NCBI GenBank assembly: GCA_025024175.1
Contig: QCXZ01000041.1
Coordinates: forward strand, 26,531,786-26,595,785
Direction of reading: 5' to 3'
Source: Rhyzopertha dominica
Lineage: Eukaryota > Arthropoda > Insecta > Coleoptera > Bostrichidae
DNA length: 64,000 nucleotides
The notes under the pieces are model-generated. The model ran no database searches and was not told the DNA's origin. It saw only the letters and a program-made list of their open reading frames with translations. Numbering within the stretch: the first letter of the stretch is position 1; each line of letters begins with the position of its first letter. Of this stretch, positions 22,642-37,200 are shown one piece after another. A program made the translations under genes and the position numbers.

Positions 22642-23350
22642 TCTGTTGTGATGAGACTCTTCATTTTGAACTCTTGAGATATGAAATACACCTATTTGTT
22701 CTAATGACTACGGCTAAACCCAAGGGTTAAACTTCTCTTGAGCACTCCAGAATTAAATTACAACTCCATCTCACTTAAACAAAAGCTAGTTCCACAAATA
22801 TTATGGTTCGAATAAATGCTCGACTACGAATACTGTTTCAGCTGCAACCCGACATAAAATCACATAAAATTGCCCATGCTAATGCTAACCCACGAAACCG
22901 TCGGTATATCTATCTCCCTTCGGTGCGACCATAACCAGCATGTTCTGTTCTTTATTTATATAATAAAAACATACAATAATATGTTTGTTTTAGGCCGATC
23001 TTTTAGGTTACACTTTCACATTGAATGAATTTTACACATTTATTGAAGCATTAGTGGAATAATAAAAAGTCAATTTTCCATAAAAGTAGTTAATTGCAGC
23101 CATTTGTGTACTGTTTACGTATACAAAAAACTTTCATCCAAACGTATTGCGCAACTGAAAATATTATTGGTTGTCAAAAGAAATGTTTCCAAACCGTGTA
23201 AGGCAGCACTATTGGGGAATTTTTTGCGCCAAATTTAAACTCGGCCAATAGTGCGCCGCTATAGGTCCTGTGTAGCTCTTGTGGACGCATAAGTGGCGTG
23301 GGGTCACGAAATACGAAGCCCGATCTTCAGTTGTATCCAGGCTTGAGCAG
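22642..23350. promoter_or_regulatory. divergent promoter Sap30 / Dsp1 and possible Dsp1 leader exon
   Basis: Upstream of the Sap30 ATG the sequence turns away from Sap30 and, around 23200-23350, becomes locally GC-richer (AATAGTGCGCCGCTATAGG). A strong plus-strand donor GCTTGAGCAG then GTAAGAAAT occurs at 23350/23351. The matching acceptor, TTCTTTCTATTTAG, ends at 25194, 63 bp before the Dsp1 start codon. This suggests a non-coding first exon of Dsp1 ending at 23350 and a head-to-head promoter with Sap30. It is inferred from splice signals alone. Confidence 0.45.
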
Positions 23351-25194
23351 GTAAGAAATTTTTATATTTTTGCTCTGGAATATTGTCATTTTATCATATT
23401 AAGGGTGTGAGTCAATTTTAATATTCTATGCTAACTGTGTAGTCGGTAAAGTTGTAGTCAGTTTGCTTTAGTCTAAACTCGATCGTATAAATTGCTACGT
23501 GCTATGCCATATAACGAGCAGCAAATGGCTGCCGTAAGCTTTACATTGCGGATGGTACGGGAAGTGTAAATAATTTTTAATTTGAAATTGGTAAGGTATT
23601 TGTTGTCGGAACGTTCACTCGCGGGTGAGTAATTTTTTTGCTGATTTTTTCAATATTTTATTGACCAAGTAGCTTGTGTATATTCAGCGCATTTCAATTT
23701 TCATTAGGCGCCTTTGTTCATATGGCAAGCTCGTATACCGCTATATAGACTCCATTAGTCCAATGTATTCCTTATGCTGTTATACAGCTGTGTTGTTCTT
23801 ACGGGCTATTCCGTATGCATTACGCACAATATTATTGTAGGTTTTACATTTTTTTGAAGAAATTGGGAGTACTTAGCTCACATTATTAGTTCAGAATGGA
23901 TATTTTATGCTCAGTTTCATTGATGACGTAGTAGAGCAAGAAGGCTTTGTCTTAATTTTAGGATTTTGTTGATTAATAAAGTGAATAGGCGTTTTGCCGC
24001 CAATAATAAAATACTTTTAGAGGGGAACTATCAACTAAATGTTTAAAAGGGCTAGAATATTTGTGTATTTGTGCGTTATATTTTTCGTAGGTAGGTATTA
24101 ATTAATTAAAGCTGATTTAATAAGCGAAAGTGCGTGTAATTGCAGTTGCTTTTACACATGGCGCTTGTAGTGATACCTAGTAGTTTAAGGGGTTGGAAAA
24201 TAACCGTTAATTATATTTTTTGTTTAATATAGCTTATTTCATTGTGCTCTCATATGCGTATATTTCATAACGGTTTAAATGTCAAAAAATGATAGTTTTC
24301 ATATATGTGATTAGTTATATGGAGTAATCTTCCTGTATGTATTTGTACATTATAGGTATGTAAGTACATGTAAGGTCTAATTACGTAATCTCTAACCCTA
24401 TAAAATAGATAATTTTTAAATTCACATGTTGGCGCATTTATAAAACTTATGCTCCCGCGAAGACCCACGCTGCATTTTGTCGGCGTCTAGGTACCCACAT
24501 AAGTTGCTTTGTGGCGACCTCTGTGGTGTTGCCTCATAAACATTAAAATTGGCGCGAGGTTTACCGATTCTCGTTAATAATTTAAATATTATGCTCAGCA
24601 TGTTGTAAATTAATATATTCGCAAAGTTATGTTGTCTTATTGAGCATTGCAATTTTATAAATTTTCGTTTTGAATAGGTATGCAGTGATGGCTTCTTTGT
24701 GCGGAAAGCTATTTCTCCCCTAGAACCATTCGGTGTAGTTACGCAGCTTTCGATTTTCCCCATCTCACAATACCTATTTTTCTATAGTTTTGCGTCCCAC
24801 CCTCCGGCATAAGCCCCGGGAATGCGTAGTCTTATTATTGACCCAAGAGGCGTTCGGGCGAGTCGCGGTGCGAGGGATATAATTTCCATGTAATTCCGCT
24901 GCGTGTGAGGGCGCCACCGATGCAAGTTTGTATTGGCGTCTTTCGTCGTTCGCTTGTTTCTGCACCGTGTTGCCAGATTTCAGCAACAACCGTACCGCGC
25001 GTAGAACGTTTTTAAAACCGGATCGAAGTTTTGACGGAGGTGCTTGTGCTTCGAGAAGTGTTGGGATTCTGTGCTTATTTAAATGTGCCGGTTATGAAAT
25101 GTGGTAATGTCGCGATGTGGACCGGCCGCTCTTTAGTACGAACCGTTGAGTGATCGTGTTTCAGTGATTTTATGTGTCGTTTCTTTCTATTTAG
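23351..25194 (+). other. candidate Dsp1 5' UTR intron
   Basis: Bounded by the donor at 23351 and acceptor at 25193-25194 described for the leader exon. The right part (24720-25190) has higher GC and CpG, so it may instead hold the real Dsp1 promoter. The minus-strand open frames here (24265-24468, 24422-24763, 24774-24989, 25075-25449) have no recognisable domain. Confidence 0.4.
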
Positions 25195-25257
25195 CGAAGT
25201 GCATGAAATAATATATTTAGAAAAGTGTACGGGGGTTCTCTCGTGCTCGTACAGGAG

Positions 25258-28200
25258 ATGTCGGAACAGCACCAGACCTCGTGGAGTGCCCGGGATGACG
25301 CGGTGTGGTGGCCGGGATCTGTTGCCGCTGATCAGCAGTCCCTTCAACATCACCAGCACCTGCTGCACCAACAGCAGCTGGCCGCGGCGGCGCACCAACA
25401 ATCCATGCAGCACGACGCGCGCAGCACTTCCACGGCCGCGTCTACCCATCAGCTTTTTACGTACAAAATGGCCAGCAGTTTTGAAAACCCACCAACTTCT
25501 GTATCTAATGCCTCTTCCGCCGGAATCCGCGGTTTCGACTATGGCAGCTCCACGATGTCGGCTCCCGTCACTGCTTCACAATGGTGGTACCCTTCCCAAA
25601 TGGAGAGCAATATGCAAAATTCCATAGCCTGCTCAATGCAGAACAATATGCAATCTATACAATCGAATACGTCGGTAGGTTGCTACCTTCATAAAAATTT
25701 ACTTGTTTTTTGGGCCTCGAGCTCATGCCTTTTCATTTGTTCTTTTGTATATGAGATCTTTTTGTAGAACAAGTGGTATTTTGGGCGCGGCATTTTTGCT
25801 AATGTGGTTTTTATGCAATCCTAATTTATGATTGCAGAAATACAGTCTTACCAATTATGGTTTTAGTTAAAATTAGCTATATACCTTACCCATGCACAAT
25901 AATTCATATGTTTTTGAACCGATTCGGTCACAATTCAGTTCTGATATTGCATTATACTAAATTCGTTTTAAAAGCAGCAAATGGTTCTCCAGTAGGTATA
26001 CGTTTTATAGCGAAAGTCGGTAAAGCACTCATAAAATTCAAAATAAGGGTTATTGTTACTATGACGTAGATATCAAGTCATCAAGTGGTTTTTTGAATTC
26101 GTAGAACTATGTGTATTTTTTTTGGCAACATTAGAACCCTTATTTATTTGAACAATTCAATCACTGCCATTTTGCATAAAAAAACAATCAAAATTAGCAC
26201 AATTAGAAAAATGGTTATTTAACATGTGCATAAAGTGACGTTAAAAATTATATAGAGAACAAGGAAGTAGACAAGCGAATGTTCAATGTGTGATCAGCGA
26301 GTTTACAATTTGACACATCTAATCAATCCACCTCAAAAAATTGTTGGAGGAAGTTCCTTCCGACTATAATAAGCACTTATATAGGTATCTTAAATTAAGG
26401 GAGACATCAGTTCCAAAAATAATCAAAATCAAATCCTCAGCTAGTATCAATAAGACAAAAATTTATCAGTAGATTCCAGTGAAACTGAAATAATTCAGAA
26501 TCTACAAATGACAACTTTTTGTCTCTTGATATCAATCGCGTTTTTTGCTAATTTTTGCAATTATTGATGTCCAAGTGCTTAGTCCAGTTAATACGACATT
26601 AACAGTGATAATTCTCGATCTGTCGTCGGTTTTTGTTTGCAATATTGTTTTTCCTAAATCAGGTTTTGTTAAATTTAGCAGTACTTCAGACTACAAAGCA
26701 CTTATTGAACATCAATTATTCTTTCAGTTTCACTGGAATCTACAATTTTTTGTCTGTTGATACTAATTGTGGTTTTTTAACTGCCTTCGTTTTTTCAAGA
26801 TATTCAACAAGTTAATACTGCAGTCAGAAGAAACAAAGTACCAGCGGATTTTGGTTTAACCCACATTACTCGCTCGAACAATTTTTTGGGGTATCTGAAT
26901 ATATCACATTGTAAATTGACTAATCACATTGAACATTTGCTTGCCTACTTCTCTATGTAATTTTTTGAATGTCATTTTATGTATGTCTTAAATATAACCA
27001 TTTTACCAATTGTGCCTATTTTGATTATTTTTTATGCCAAATGACATAATTATTGAATGTCTTAGATTATAAGGGCACGAAGACCAGAAAAGGATAAGAT
27101 TGTATTAAAAAAATTGATGAAATATCTTCGTCATATTAACAGACCTTTCGAATTTTTATTTGAATGCATTACTTCATTGACCTTACTATAAGTGGCAATG
27201 AAATTAGGAAATACAATAATGTAGTCAATGACAATGGATATAATTGGACAAAATTTTTTCATAATAGTTGTTGGGTAGATATTTAAAATAATAAGCTATA
27301 TTAACGTAAAATAAACAAAAATGCAAAGAGGACAATGTGTATACTGAAAATAAACAATGTGTCATATTGATACAAGGAATCGCTACCCCATTATTAAGTA
27401 AAGAAAACATAACTGGGTATGGAGTGTGTAATATTAGGTAATTAAAAATTAACTAAAGCTTGCAATTAAATGTTTCATTTCCGTTTTAAGTAGCCTGAAA
27501 TATTGTAGTACAAAATAAAATGTTTTTTTATATCACTTCAGTAACGAAAAATAAAAATCCTCCCATTATCTGATATTCAACAAATGAGTTATAATTAAAG
27601 GAATTAAAGTATTATTTGTCAATTAGCAAGTGTGAATATTCAGTAAGTAGGTACTAATTGTTTCCAGTAAAAGTGAATGGAACCTTTATATATAGACTGA
27701 AAACTTGTAATAAAAAGAAATATGTCCAATTTGGTGTTGCTCCGCCAGTCTCCATTGCATTATTCACAAGGCAATATTGATAGTGCTACTGAGGAACTGA
27801 GGTATCCAAGTAACTTCCATCATATAGAATTATGTTTGAACAGTCTGAGGAAACACACTGATTCACATAGCTTAATTACCAATAATTATATAGAATAACT
27901 CTTTTAACGGTCATTATATGGGAGTTTAAGGGTTTAAAACTTGCAAATTACATATGTTACATGCTATTAGTGTTAAAAAAATCTTTGTCATTTTGCTGTT
28001 TTTGTATATTTTGTGGTTACTATATCATATGGAAAGGGAAACTAAGGCAAGCATTTTTTTAATATGATGCACACTCATTTTGGTTTTAACAGCACCGTTT
28101 TTATGAAAAACCAATCTATGATCTAACTAATTATTGTTGGTATACAGGGTTGCTAAAAATATGGATATTGATTGGCGATATTGCATTTATCAATTATTGG

Positions 28201-31200
28201 TTCGCTGCTTTCCAACTGCTCGAAAAGATCTGCTTTTATTTCCTAATAACATACATAACATTTTTTGTGGGCTTTTAACACCAACAATTTCTTGAAATCT
28301 CCATAATGTTAACCCTTGAAACCGGTTCTTAGTTACAGTGAATTATATAAAAAAAAAAAACTACTCTGGACTAGAATTTGTATCTTATTTGTAAAAGTTA
28401 AATATGCTTGTATTACCTACATTTATTTTAAATATAATCTTTTCTTTTAATTAGGTAGCTTGGTAACATGCTGATTGTTTAAATCTGCTTTGTTTCAGGA
28501 GTTTTATCAGGTTACACTGACGATCGTTTCGACCATAAAACGGGCTGCTCCTTGCTTTTTTATGCTCTTTGAAAACGACTATTTAATGGTCGAAACGAAC
28601 GTCAGAGCTGTTTGATAAAACTTGTGAAACAAAGCACTTTTAAACACTAAGCTTGTTTTAAAGCTACCTAACTAATTCAGAATGCTTTAAATGAGTGCAA
28701 CTTTCAAACCATTCCTTTTCTTTTTAATAAACTTCTAATTAGTCTGGTGGTATGTAAAAGAAAGTTGACAGTCCCCTTTCGCCAAATTTTTGCAAACCTA
28801 TACATAAATTCTATTGAATATGTATATTTAACTTTTTATTGGTACTTTATAGCAGTCCTGTGTAATTAATACTTGTTCCAATAGGCTCAGTTGGTCCAGC
28901 AAGAAGTTCAGAGACAACAACAAGAGGCCGAGGCTCATAGGCAGCATCAAGAAGTCCAGAGGCAGCATCAGGAGGCCCATAGGCAACAAGAAGTGCACAG
29001 GCAGCACCAGGAAGCTCAAAGACAAGCAGAAGCGATCCAGCAGCACAACCAGGCGATAGCGGAGGCGCAGGCCAGGCAGCAGCAGCAAAATAACCACCTG
29101 CAACACCAGCACAATATACAGGCCCAACAACAGTCTGTTCTTCAGCAACACATCTCAGCCCAATCGCCTATACTTGCAAAGGGAAGGATGCCGCGTGGAA
29201 AAGCCGATGCGAGGCCTAAGGGCCGCATGACAGCATACGCCTTTTTTGTACAGACATGCAGGGAAGAGCATAAGAAGAAGCATCCAGATGAGAACGTCGT
29301 CTTCACCGAGTTCACCAAGAAGTGTGCTGAAAGATGGAAGGTAGGTGTTTTTCTTATACTTGTACAGGTGTTTTATTCTGTGAAGTAAGCAGTTGATAGT
29401 CAAATCATAAGCATTTGTATGCAGATAATATTGAGTACTTAAAAAGACCTTTTAATGCAGCAGAAGCTCCCTTTTAAATATAAATTGCAATCGAAACGGC
29501 AAAACTTTAAATAAAATTTAAATTATTTTAATCTATTACAAAATTTGCGCGCCGAACAGATGCTAGAAAACGGCCCTTCCCATATGAAGTAGAAACTAAT
29601 AAGACGTCGCAAAAAGCTCATCTAGAAACATAGTTCTTTATTTCTAAGGCATTAAAACTTACAACAGTTGCTCCCAGCTTATTTAATGGCAAGAGTCAAT
29701 TTAATCCGATTTTATTTATATAAAAGTTTAACTTTTCACACTTACGATTTCTAAGTTTCGCATTACCCTCATGGCAGGGTTTTGTTTTCAAGCCTCTCTT
29801 GCAAACGAACTTTGTACCGCATTTATTTAAATGTTACTCAAATTTTTGGCGTTCTTTCTGCAGCGATTGGTACGGTAATAAGCTATTAAAACCAGTAATC
29901 AAAAGATTCTGAACAATCCTATTTAGTACACGTATTCTGCGGTATTGTTTGATATTTTCTAGTTTTTAGTTGCATTGGCTTTTCAATATTTTCATAAATA
30001 GCGAGTGATATCTAAATGTGCATGTTATTCATGTTTTTTCTATTGTTCAGTCTCAATCTTCATATTGATTTTCAGTAATGAATAACGTGCATGTTGTAAG
30101 CGTTAATTCAATTATTTATTTGCTCCATAGTTATCGTGTTCAATTTACGCTGCTTTCGGTGATTGAAATTTAACTTTCGAAAACTGAATCGGTTTATTGC
30201 TAACCGAAATTTACGACAGGGCCTTAACCCTGCCTCTCCGCCTTGAAAACGTTCGATGTTATATTACGGTGGGTTTCTCGTTTGGGCGAAGGTAAACAGG
30301 TTTTGGTTCGACCGGGATGCTGCGACCCCCAGCCCGGTCCACACCGCGCGTTGTTGTCAAATTACTTTGCATCTATGGGTATAGCATTTTCCAAAGGTTA
30401 GAAGTTCATTTTTTGCCTCAGGCGGGTGTCATTTGCGTTTTATCCATGAGTATATGAACCCATTCAACGCTGTTGCGAATGTATTAGTCTTCATACGTGC
30501 ACAGAATACACGATTAACGCGAAAACCAATATTCGGCTGTGCGTTGTTATGTAAGATAGTATTAAAGCTTTTGTTGCGTTTTAATTAACGAGAGCAAGGA
30601 AAACTGAGATGGAGTATTCCCTTTCGATACGCAAGCGCCTTTGTGGAACACCCACTACAGAATGAAAATCGATGGTGCTTTTCACATGATAGCTGCGACG
30701 TAGGGGGCCATGTGCAAAAACCCTTTAGCTCGAGTTAGGAGTGCAGGGATTCCAATTAGGCGTTTTGCTTATTTACCTGCCGCCCTTTAGGCGTACCTGT
30801 TTTCTATGCACAGATACTCGTATGATCGAAAGTGCGAATAACAAAAAGAAATTAGCATCTTATATAGTGTTAGTAAAATCAAACGGGAGATTTTTGTATT
30901 TGGTTTTGTAATATCCCTCAATTAAAGACTTTCTTGAAATGGAATTTGAAAATATCGCAGATCTCCCGATTACGCACCTGCGCGTTCATACGGTGAACTA
31001 TTTAATTTAAATTAAATAAAAGACGATTGAAAGCGACGCCATATCTACTTTTTGTTCAACTTCGAGGCTTTATTGATATCGAATATCGATATGTATTGAC
31101 GTAACGATACTTCGAATATGCAACGATAAATATTGATATGTAGCTACTAAAGACCAATAAATATCTATTGGATTTACGTTACATCGACAAATAACGACTG

Positions 31201-34200
31201 TGAACACTATTATGGATAACAATTTCATATGTCAATAATAGTGTTTTGAACATTTACGGGTTTTTGATAGGTATATTGTTATTTTTTAAAGATAATATCG
31301 ACCGTGGGGGATAACCTTAAATTACAATTTCTTTTTTTTATTGTTATATGTATGCTAAGTCCAGGCGTACGTATACGGCCGTTTGAAAATATATTGATAT
31401 TACAGGGTGTTATATATTTTTAGGACAAATACGTTTCCAGGTCTTTGTAGTAATCGACACTTTTCTTTTGTAAACTGTCCCTTATAATATGTTTTAGTTA
31501 AGATTGAATTCTGTCGCTTTTATAAAAAAAATTCTTTTGTTTTGCAATGGCTTCAGTGTGAACATTGATAGCTGCTGAACATAGGATCATATTTCATTTT
31601 CTTAGAATTATTTTATAAATTCATCATAAAAATGCTTCAATTAAGCTTAATTCATATAAGTTGGTTAAGTGTATTTAGATGGAATAACATGAGATGATGT
31701 GATGCTCTCATTTAATTAATCAATCCAATCTCCTCTATAAGAAAAGAAAATATATAAATAGTAGGTAATATAAGGCTGAACTGGAGATGAATGTGTGTTT
31801 AAAAAGATACGTTTTTCATGATTTTTCAACCAAAGAAAGTCTCTAAAGTATGTAAAAAAAATTATAGGGAAATGGTAATTTTTTTCGTATTACCTTTATT
31901 TACAACATCAGTGTGACTGTTCAAGAGAAATTTTATTTTTGATGAAGCAGTTGACTTATAATGTTGCTGCAATCTTTATAAGGTAACAAGTGCACACATT
32001 AAATGAAACAAGAAATGAGTTGTGGAATTTTGAAGCTATTAATTTTGCCTCTCAACTTTTAACTAATTTCCCAAATAATTACTTAATTATTTAGAGGTGT
32101 GTAACTATAAAATCTTATAAGTGAAGAAGTTTTTAAAGCCAAGGTATTGTAGGAGGTCATAGACATAATGTCTGGCTTCATTTAGATTATTGGTGAATAG
32201 CAAGATAGTTATGTAATCATTTTTGTCTAGAATGACTAGACAATAATTGGTTTTATTAGCTTTAGAGCAAATTAGGTTTTTGTTGACTCACTGTGCATTA
32301 AACAGCAATTTTTTTTGTAACTAATTGAAACTGGAACTGTGCAACAATAATAATAATAATAATAATGCTTTATTGTAAAGGTAATTTTTGCAATAATCAC
32401 ACAATAAACATATTTATGGCTAAGAAATTAAAAAGGCTAACTTTTTTTCTGTACTCCAAAAGCAAAGCTTGTAAGGGAGAGTGGGAAAAATTATGTAATA
32501 CGAAAAATAGACATAAACTCCTTTCAAACAGGAACATGAAATTTAGTTTGTAAAAGATATTGCAAATTAAAACAATTAGAGGCAGTTTATATAACAAAAA
32601 CGAACAAAAAATAAACAAAAATTAATTACTGTGTTCAAGAGAAGTAAGGGGAACATTTTTTACAGCTTCTTAACCATTACAATAAAGATATTAGAGTGGT
32701 TTTTGTATTATTAGAGAATTAAAAAGTTTAAGAGTTTTTGTCTTCCTAATGTCTTAATTCAACTGATTAACATTCAAAGAGTATGCTATATTATACATTT
32801 TTGACCTATGCCTTTTTTGGCTCTATACAGTACAAAATTCTGCCTATAATTTTGTCTTGTCATCGTTACGTTCAATTTTTTATTGATTTATTTATTGCAT
32901 GTCCCGAATGGTTTTTAATTTGTGTAAGAAGATTTTTAAAAATAGCTCAGTCTGCTGCATCCAAGATTCCCATAATTTTGACTATAGCTAGTGTAACATG
33001 CTATATATTGTTATTTGAAGTTACATTAGTATTTTGCCGTTTTCATTATGAATATACTAAGAAAACAGTTTTTAAAGAGTGTTTAATTTTGTTTATGCAT
33101 ACAGTAACAGACTTGGTTTAATAATCGTTATATCAACATGATGACACTTTTTACCATATAACCCATGCTGGATATAAAGCTCAACAGGCCTGATGAAAAC
33201 TATTTTAAGAGTTTATACAATAAATCTCTGTTCAGGGTTTATGTTAGAATTTTTTTTAGACCATGTTGGACAAGGAAAAGAAGAGGTTTCATGAGATGGC
33301 AGAAAAGGACAAGAAACGCTATGACGCTGAAATGCAGAATTACACTCCACCCAAAGGCGAAAAAACCCGTGGAAAGAAAAGGAAACAAATCAAGGATCCC
33401 AATGCACCAAAAAGATCATTGTAAGTCAACATATTTATCAAATCACTCTGGATAAAGGCACAGTTTGATCAATCAATAATGCAATACAATAAAGCATACT
33501 TGATTATAAGCCTGTGCCAGATTAACAGAGTACTGGAAAAGGGGATTGCTTAATAATTATGAGCCATTACCTGACTAGTATTTCTAACAGCACTATTGAA
33601 ATGAATAGGAGTTAATGTAAATTCTTTTTTTACAGATCTGCATTCTTTTGGTTCTGCAATGATGAGCGCAGCAAGGTGAAGTCACTAAATCCTGAGTATG
33701 GAGTAGGTGATATTGCCAAAGAATTGGGCCGAAGGTGGTCAGATGCTGACCCAGAAACAAAGGCAAAGTATGAAGCCATGGCAGAAAAGGATAAGGCCCG
33801 CTATGAAAAAGTAAGTTCCAAGTCATTTTTAATGTATGAGATTATTTTAAAAAGTAGAAATTAAATCTTGTGCGTTCAAAAACAATTGAGTGTTATTCCA
33901 GATTGTGTGTCGAAAATGGCATGAAGGCCATACTGTTAAATGCTTGTACAAAATATATATGGTCATTTAACAAAGTTACAAAATTTCTTAGCACAGTCAT
34001 AACTATATGTTCACTTGTCAATAATCTAATATTGGTCACTTCATCGATTTCATAATTTTCAGTGGGGTAGAGATATTAATAAGTTATGCTACTATTGGAA
34101 ATTTTTGTGTTGTATTAACTTATTACATAAAACTCTTTACATACTAGGAATTTGCAAACCAGTCCCTTTTACAAGACCAATATTTGCTAAATGAATGTGT

Positions 34201-37200
34201 CCTGAATACCACAATTCTAGTATTTTTGACATTTTCTATATATAGAGAAAGCTTTTACACAAGCTTTATTTTAGATTGAGTGTGATGCCTTAATTGTTTA
34301 AAAACCTTTATATAAAATACATTTTAATTATTAATCAGAATGTAACAACAACAAATGACTTATCAATCAAACCTGAACTTTTAAACTGTGCTTGCTTTAT
34401 ATTATTTAAATTATAGGTTTAGAGGCTTTTAATTTATACCAGATCTTCCATTATGTATTTCATGAAAAAGAGAAACGGTAATAACAAAGAGAACATATTA
34501 TTAGTAAAGCATAACATATTGCTTATTGTTGTTAAATGTTTAGAAGCCAATAAGTTTAATATTTCTAATCAGAGATATATTAACTTAAACTGAAGATAGA
34601 ATTAGAAAAATATTTTTTGTGGATGTTTTTAGCTCGTTTTTGTCCTTCCATACTTACAGAAAAATTAATTGGGCACTTGGGTTTTATTTACTAAAGGTAN
34701 ACCTATTTTATGTAAAAAAGATAACGGTAAATTTTTTGACCTGAAGTACAAGGAGGGACAAATAAAAATACAACAATTTTTTCAAAAATTTTGCGTTTCT
34801 TAGTTAAAAAAACCCAAATACCAAATTCTTTGAATTTACCTAGAAGTAATTTACACCTTTTAACTAAAATCTAATTTACTTACATTCTTAACTTTAACAT
34901 CCTGCATTTCCTTTAATATCAGCTTTGGTATTAAGGTACATAGGTTTATTTAAATTGATTTTTTATTTAACTTTAACATTATGAAAAGGTCAGGATGACT
35001 TGCTGTGCAACATTAATAACATGAAAAAGTGATAAATCTTGTTGAAGAGCCATTATGATTGAAAAACTGCTTAAGGTTCCATGTATAGTATTTGTTCATG
35101 TCATTGAAATGAAATATTCAGATCCATCAATGATAACAGGTGTTTAAGATATAGGGTGTGTACTGTGTACCCTATATACATAGTGCTCATGCTAACACTT
35201 TGCAATAGCTAACCTTTTTTTTTATTTAAAATAGTACAGTTGTTGTATAAATGACACTTTCTCTTAATTTTTTCTAGAAGGATCAGGTGGTAATGGGAAA
35301 AAACAATTGAATATTATCTTCACTAGAACTTTATTATTTTATTATTATTTTAGATGGAGTGACCCCACTCTGAATAGCGTATTGGATAAACCAAATCGAA
35401 TTGAGCAAAAAGGTACTCAGGCAGCACCAATCTACTGCCATTTGTTTTTAAAATATTTCATGACAAATGATTGTAAGGCATTGTAACCTTAGTACTTTTT
35501 TGTTTAGTTCGATGTGTTCTACCCATGCGCTGTTTAGAATTGGGTCGTTCCACTCAAAGAACAAACTTGTGCAGATCTGTCAGTTGATGCTCGATTGTTA
35601 CTTTGTCATCGTCATGAGATTTTTCTTCAAAAATTTAAGAATTTTCCACTTGTATCAGTATTCTATGATTTTAAATAAAAAAGTTAGCTATTATTATAGA
35701 CTGTTTCATAAACAGTAATTATTCAAACGATTGTAGAGTGGTGGTACTTTTTTTTTGTTTAATTCGCTGTGCTCTATTCAGAATGGGATTGTTTCATTTA
35801 GAATAACAAAGTTGTAGCAAAGATCTCAGTCAATTGATGCTACATTGTTTTTGTCGCCAACAGGAGATTCTTCTCGAAAAATTAAGAAACTACCATGTAA
35901 ACCACCATTCTGTGGCTTTAAATAAAAAAGTTAGCTATCATAGACTGTTTGCGGAACATCCTTTACATACTTCCGTTGTTGTGCATTATGTACATTGTAG
36001 ATAAATCGCTGTTGTATATATGTATAGAAAATGTGTCTGCACTTTTAGGCATAATTTTAAGGGAATTTTAAGCAGTTCAAAATAAAATTAAAATTAAATC
36101 GAAAGGCACATACCAATGAATTATTAATATTATTATTAATGTTCTAAAAGATGGCAGGTGTTCAAAATGACCTATAACAGAAAGCAAGCATGGATCTATA
36201 CAAAAAAAGTCGTAACAAATCAAATTTTTTATATCCAAAATCGTTCTCCAAGTGTCGTCATTTCCTTTACACTTTCTGCCAGTGGTGAAAGTACCATTTC
36301 TTCGATTTGTCTAAAAAAATTTAAATAGTGCATTCACATTCACATCTGCATTATTTAAAAAAAAGATTGAAAAAACTGTTATTTCAAAAAATAGATAAAT
36401 TAAATGTTTTTACCCATATCTGATACAACTTTTAGTCATAAATTTACTTCACAAACATGCACCAGAATTTTTAACATGGAACTTTGAAACACCTTATTTA
36501 TGCACATTAATAGCGGATGAATATTTACAAAATATCAACTTTCTAGGTTTAATTTTGTGTAAGAATGTTGATCTGTCACTACAGTTTTAAGGGTCCTCTA
36601 GTCGAAATGTAGATTCGGAATCTGCCCTCGATTATTTAAATACACCGCAACCAGATATTCACTCATTACCTGCTTTCGAACTCTGCATTCAAACTTGAAA
36701 TATCATAAACGGGCATAAATTCGTCGTAAATCAGTTTTTGCTTTGGGTTTTCCCTTATTTTACATGAAATTTTGCTTACTTTGTCTCAAGGGTAGGGGTT
36801 GTTTAAAATATAAATACAACTTTAGGCGCTGAAAAAAGTTGGCTAAATTATTTTCGATTAATTGCAATATTAATATGTGATAATAAAACAAAGCACACCT
36901 TACATGCAGCTTTTAATGCACCACAATTGTATTATCTTAGAATTCTTGAATTTTTTTGCACTAAGCGACACAAACATTTTTTTTAGCAATTATCAAATTA
37001 CGTGAGATCCAACGTAAAAACTGAAAGCTAACAAATGTCAAACTTTATAAATTATAATACAAAAATCATATTTGAGGTAACAGTAGCAGTATTGCTGATT
37101 ATTAAAATATAAAGAGCAACTCTCTGGCAAACAGTACAATGTTTGAAGTGTTTGGACTTCTGAACTTAAAAGATTATCACCACAATAAAATTGGGTCGAC

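Noticed and set aside
25225..25257. Upstream in-frame GTG as start of Dsp1
   Set aside because: Non-ATG codon; the ATG at 25258 gives the expected MSEQ-type start.
25172..25627. Alternative-frame plus-strand open frame overlapping Dsp1 exon 1
   Set aside because: The Dsp1 frame from 25258 splices in phase to the HMG exons; this one does not.
28828..29151. Leu-rich minus-strand open frame
   Set aside because: It is the antisense of the Gln-rich repeat (CAG) coding part of Dsp1 exon 2.
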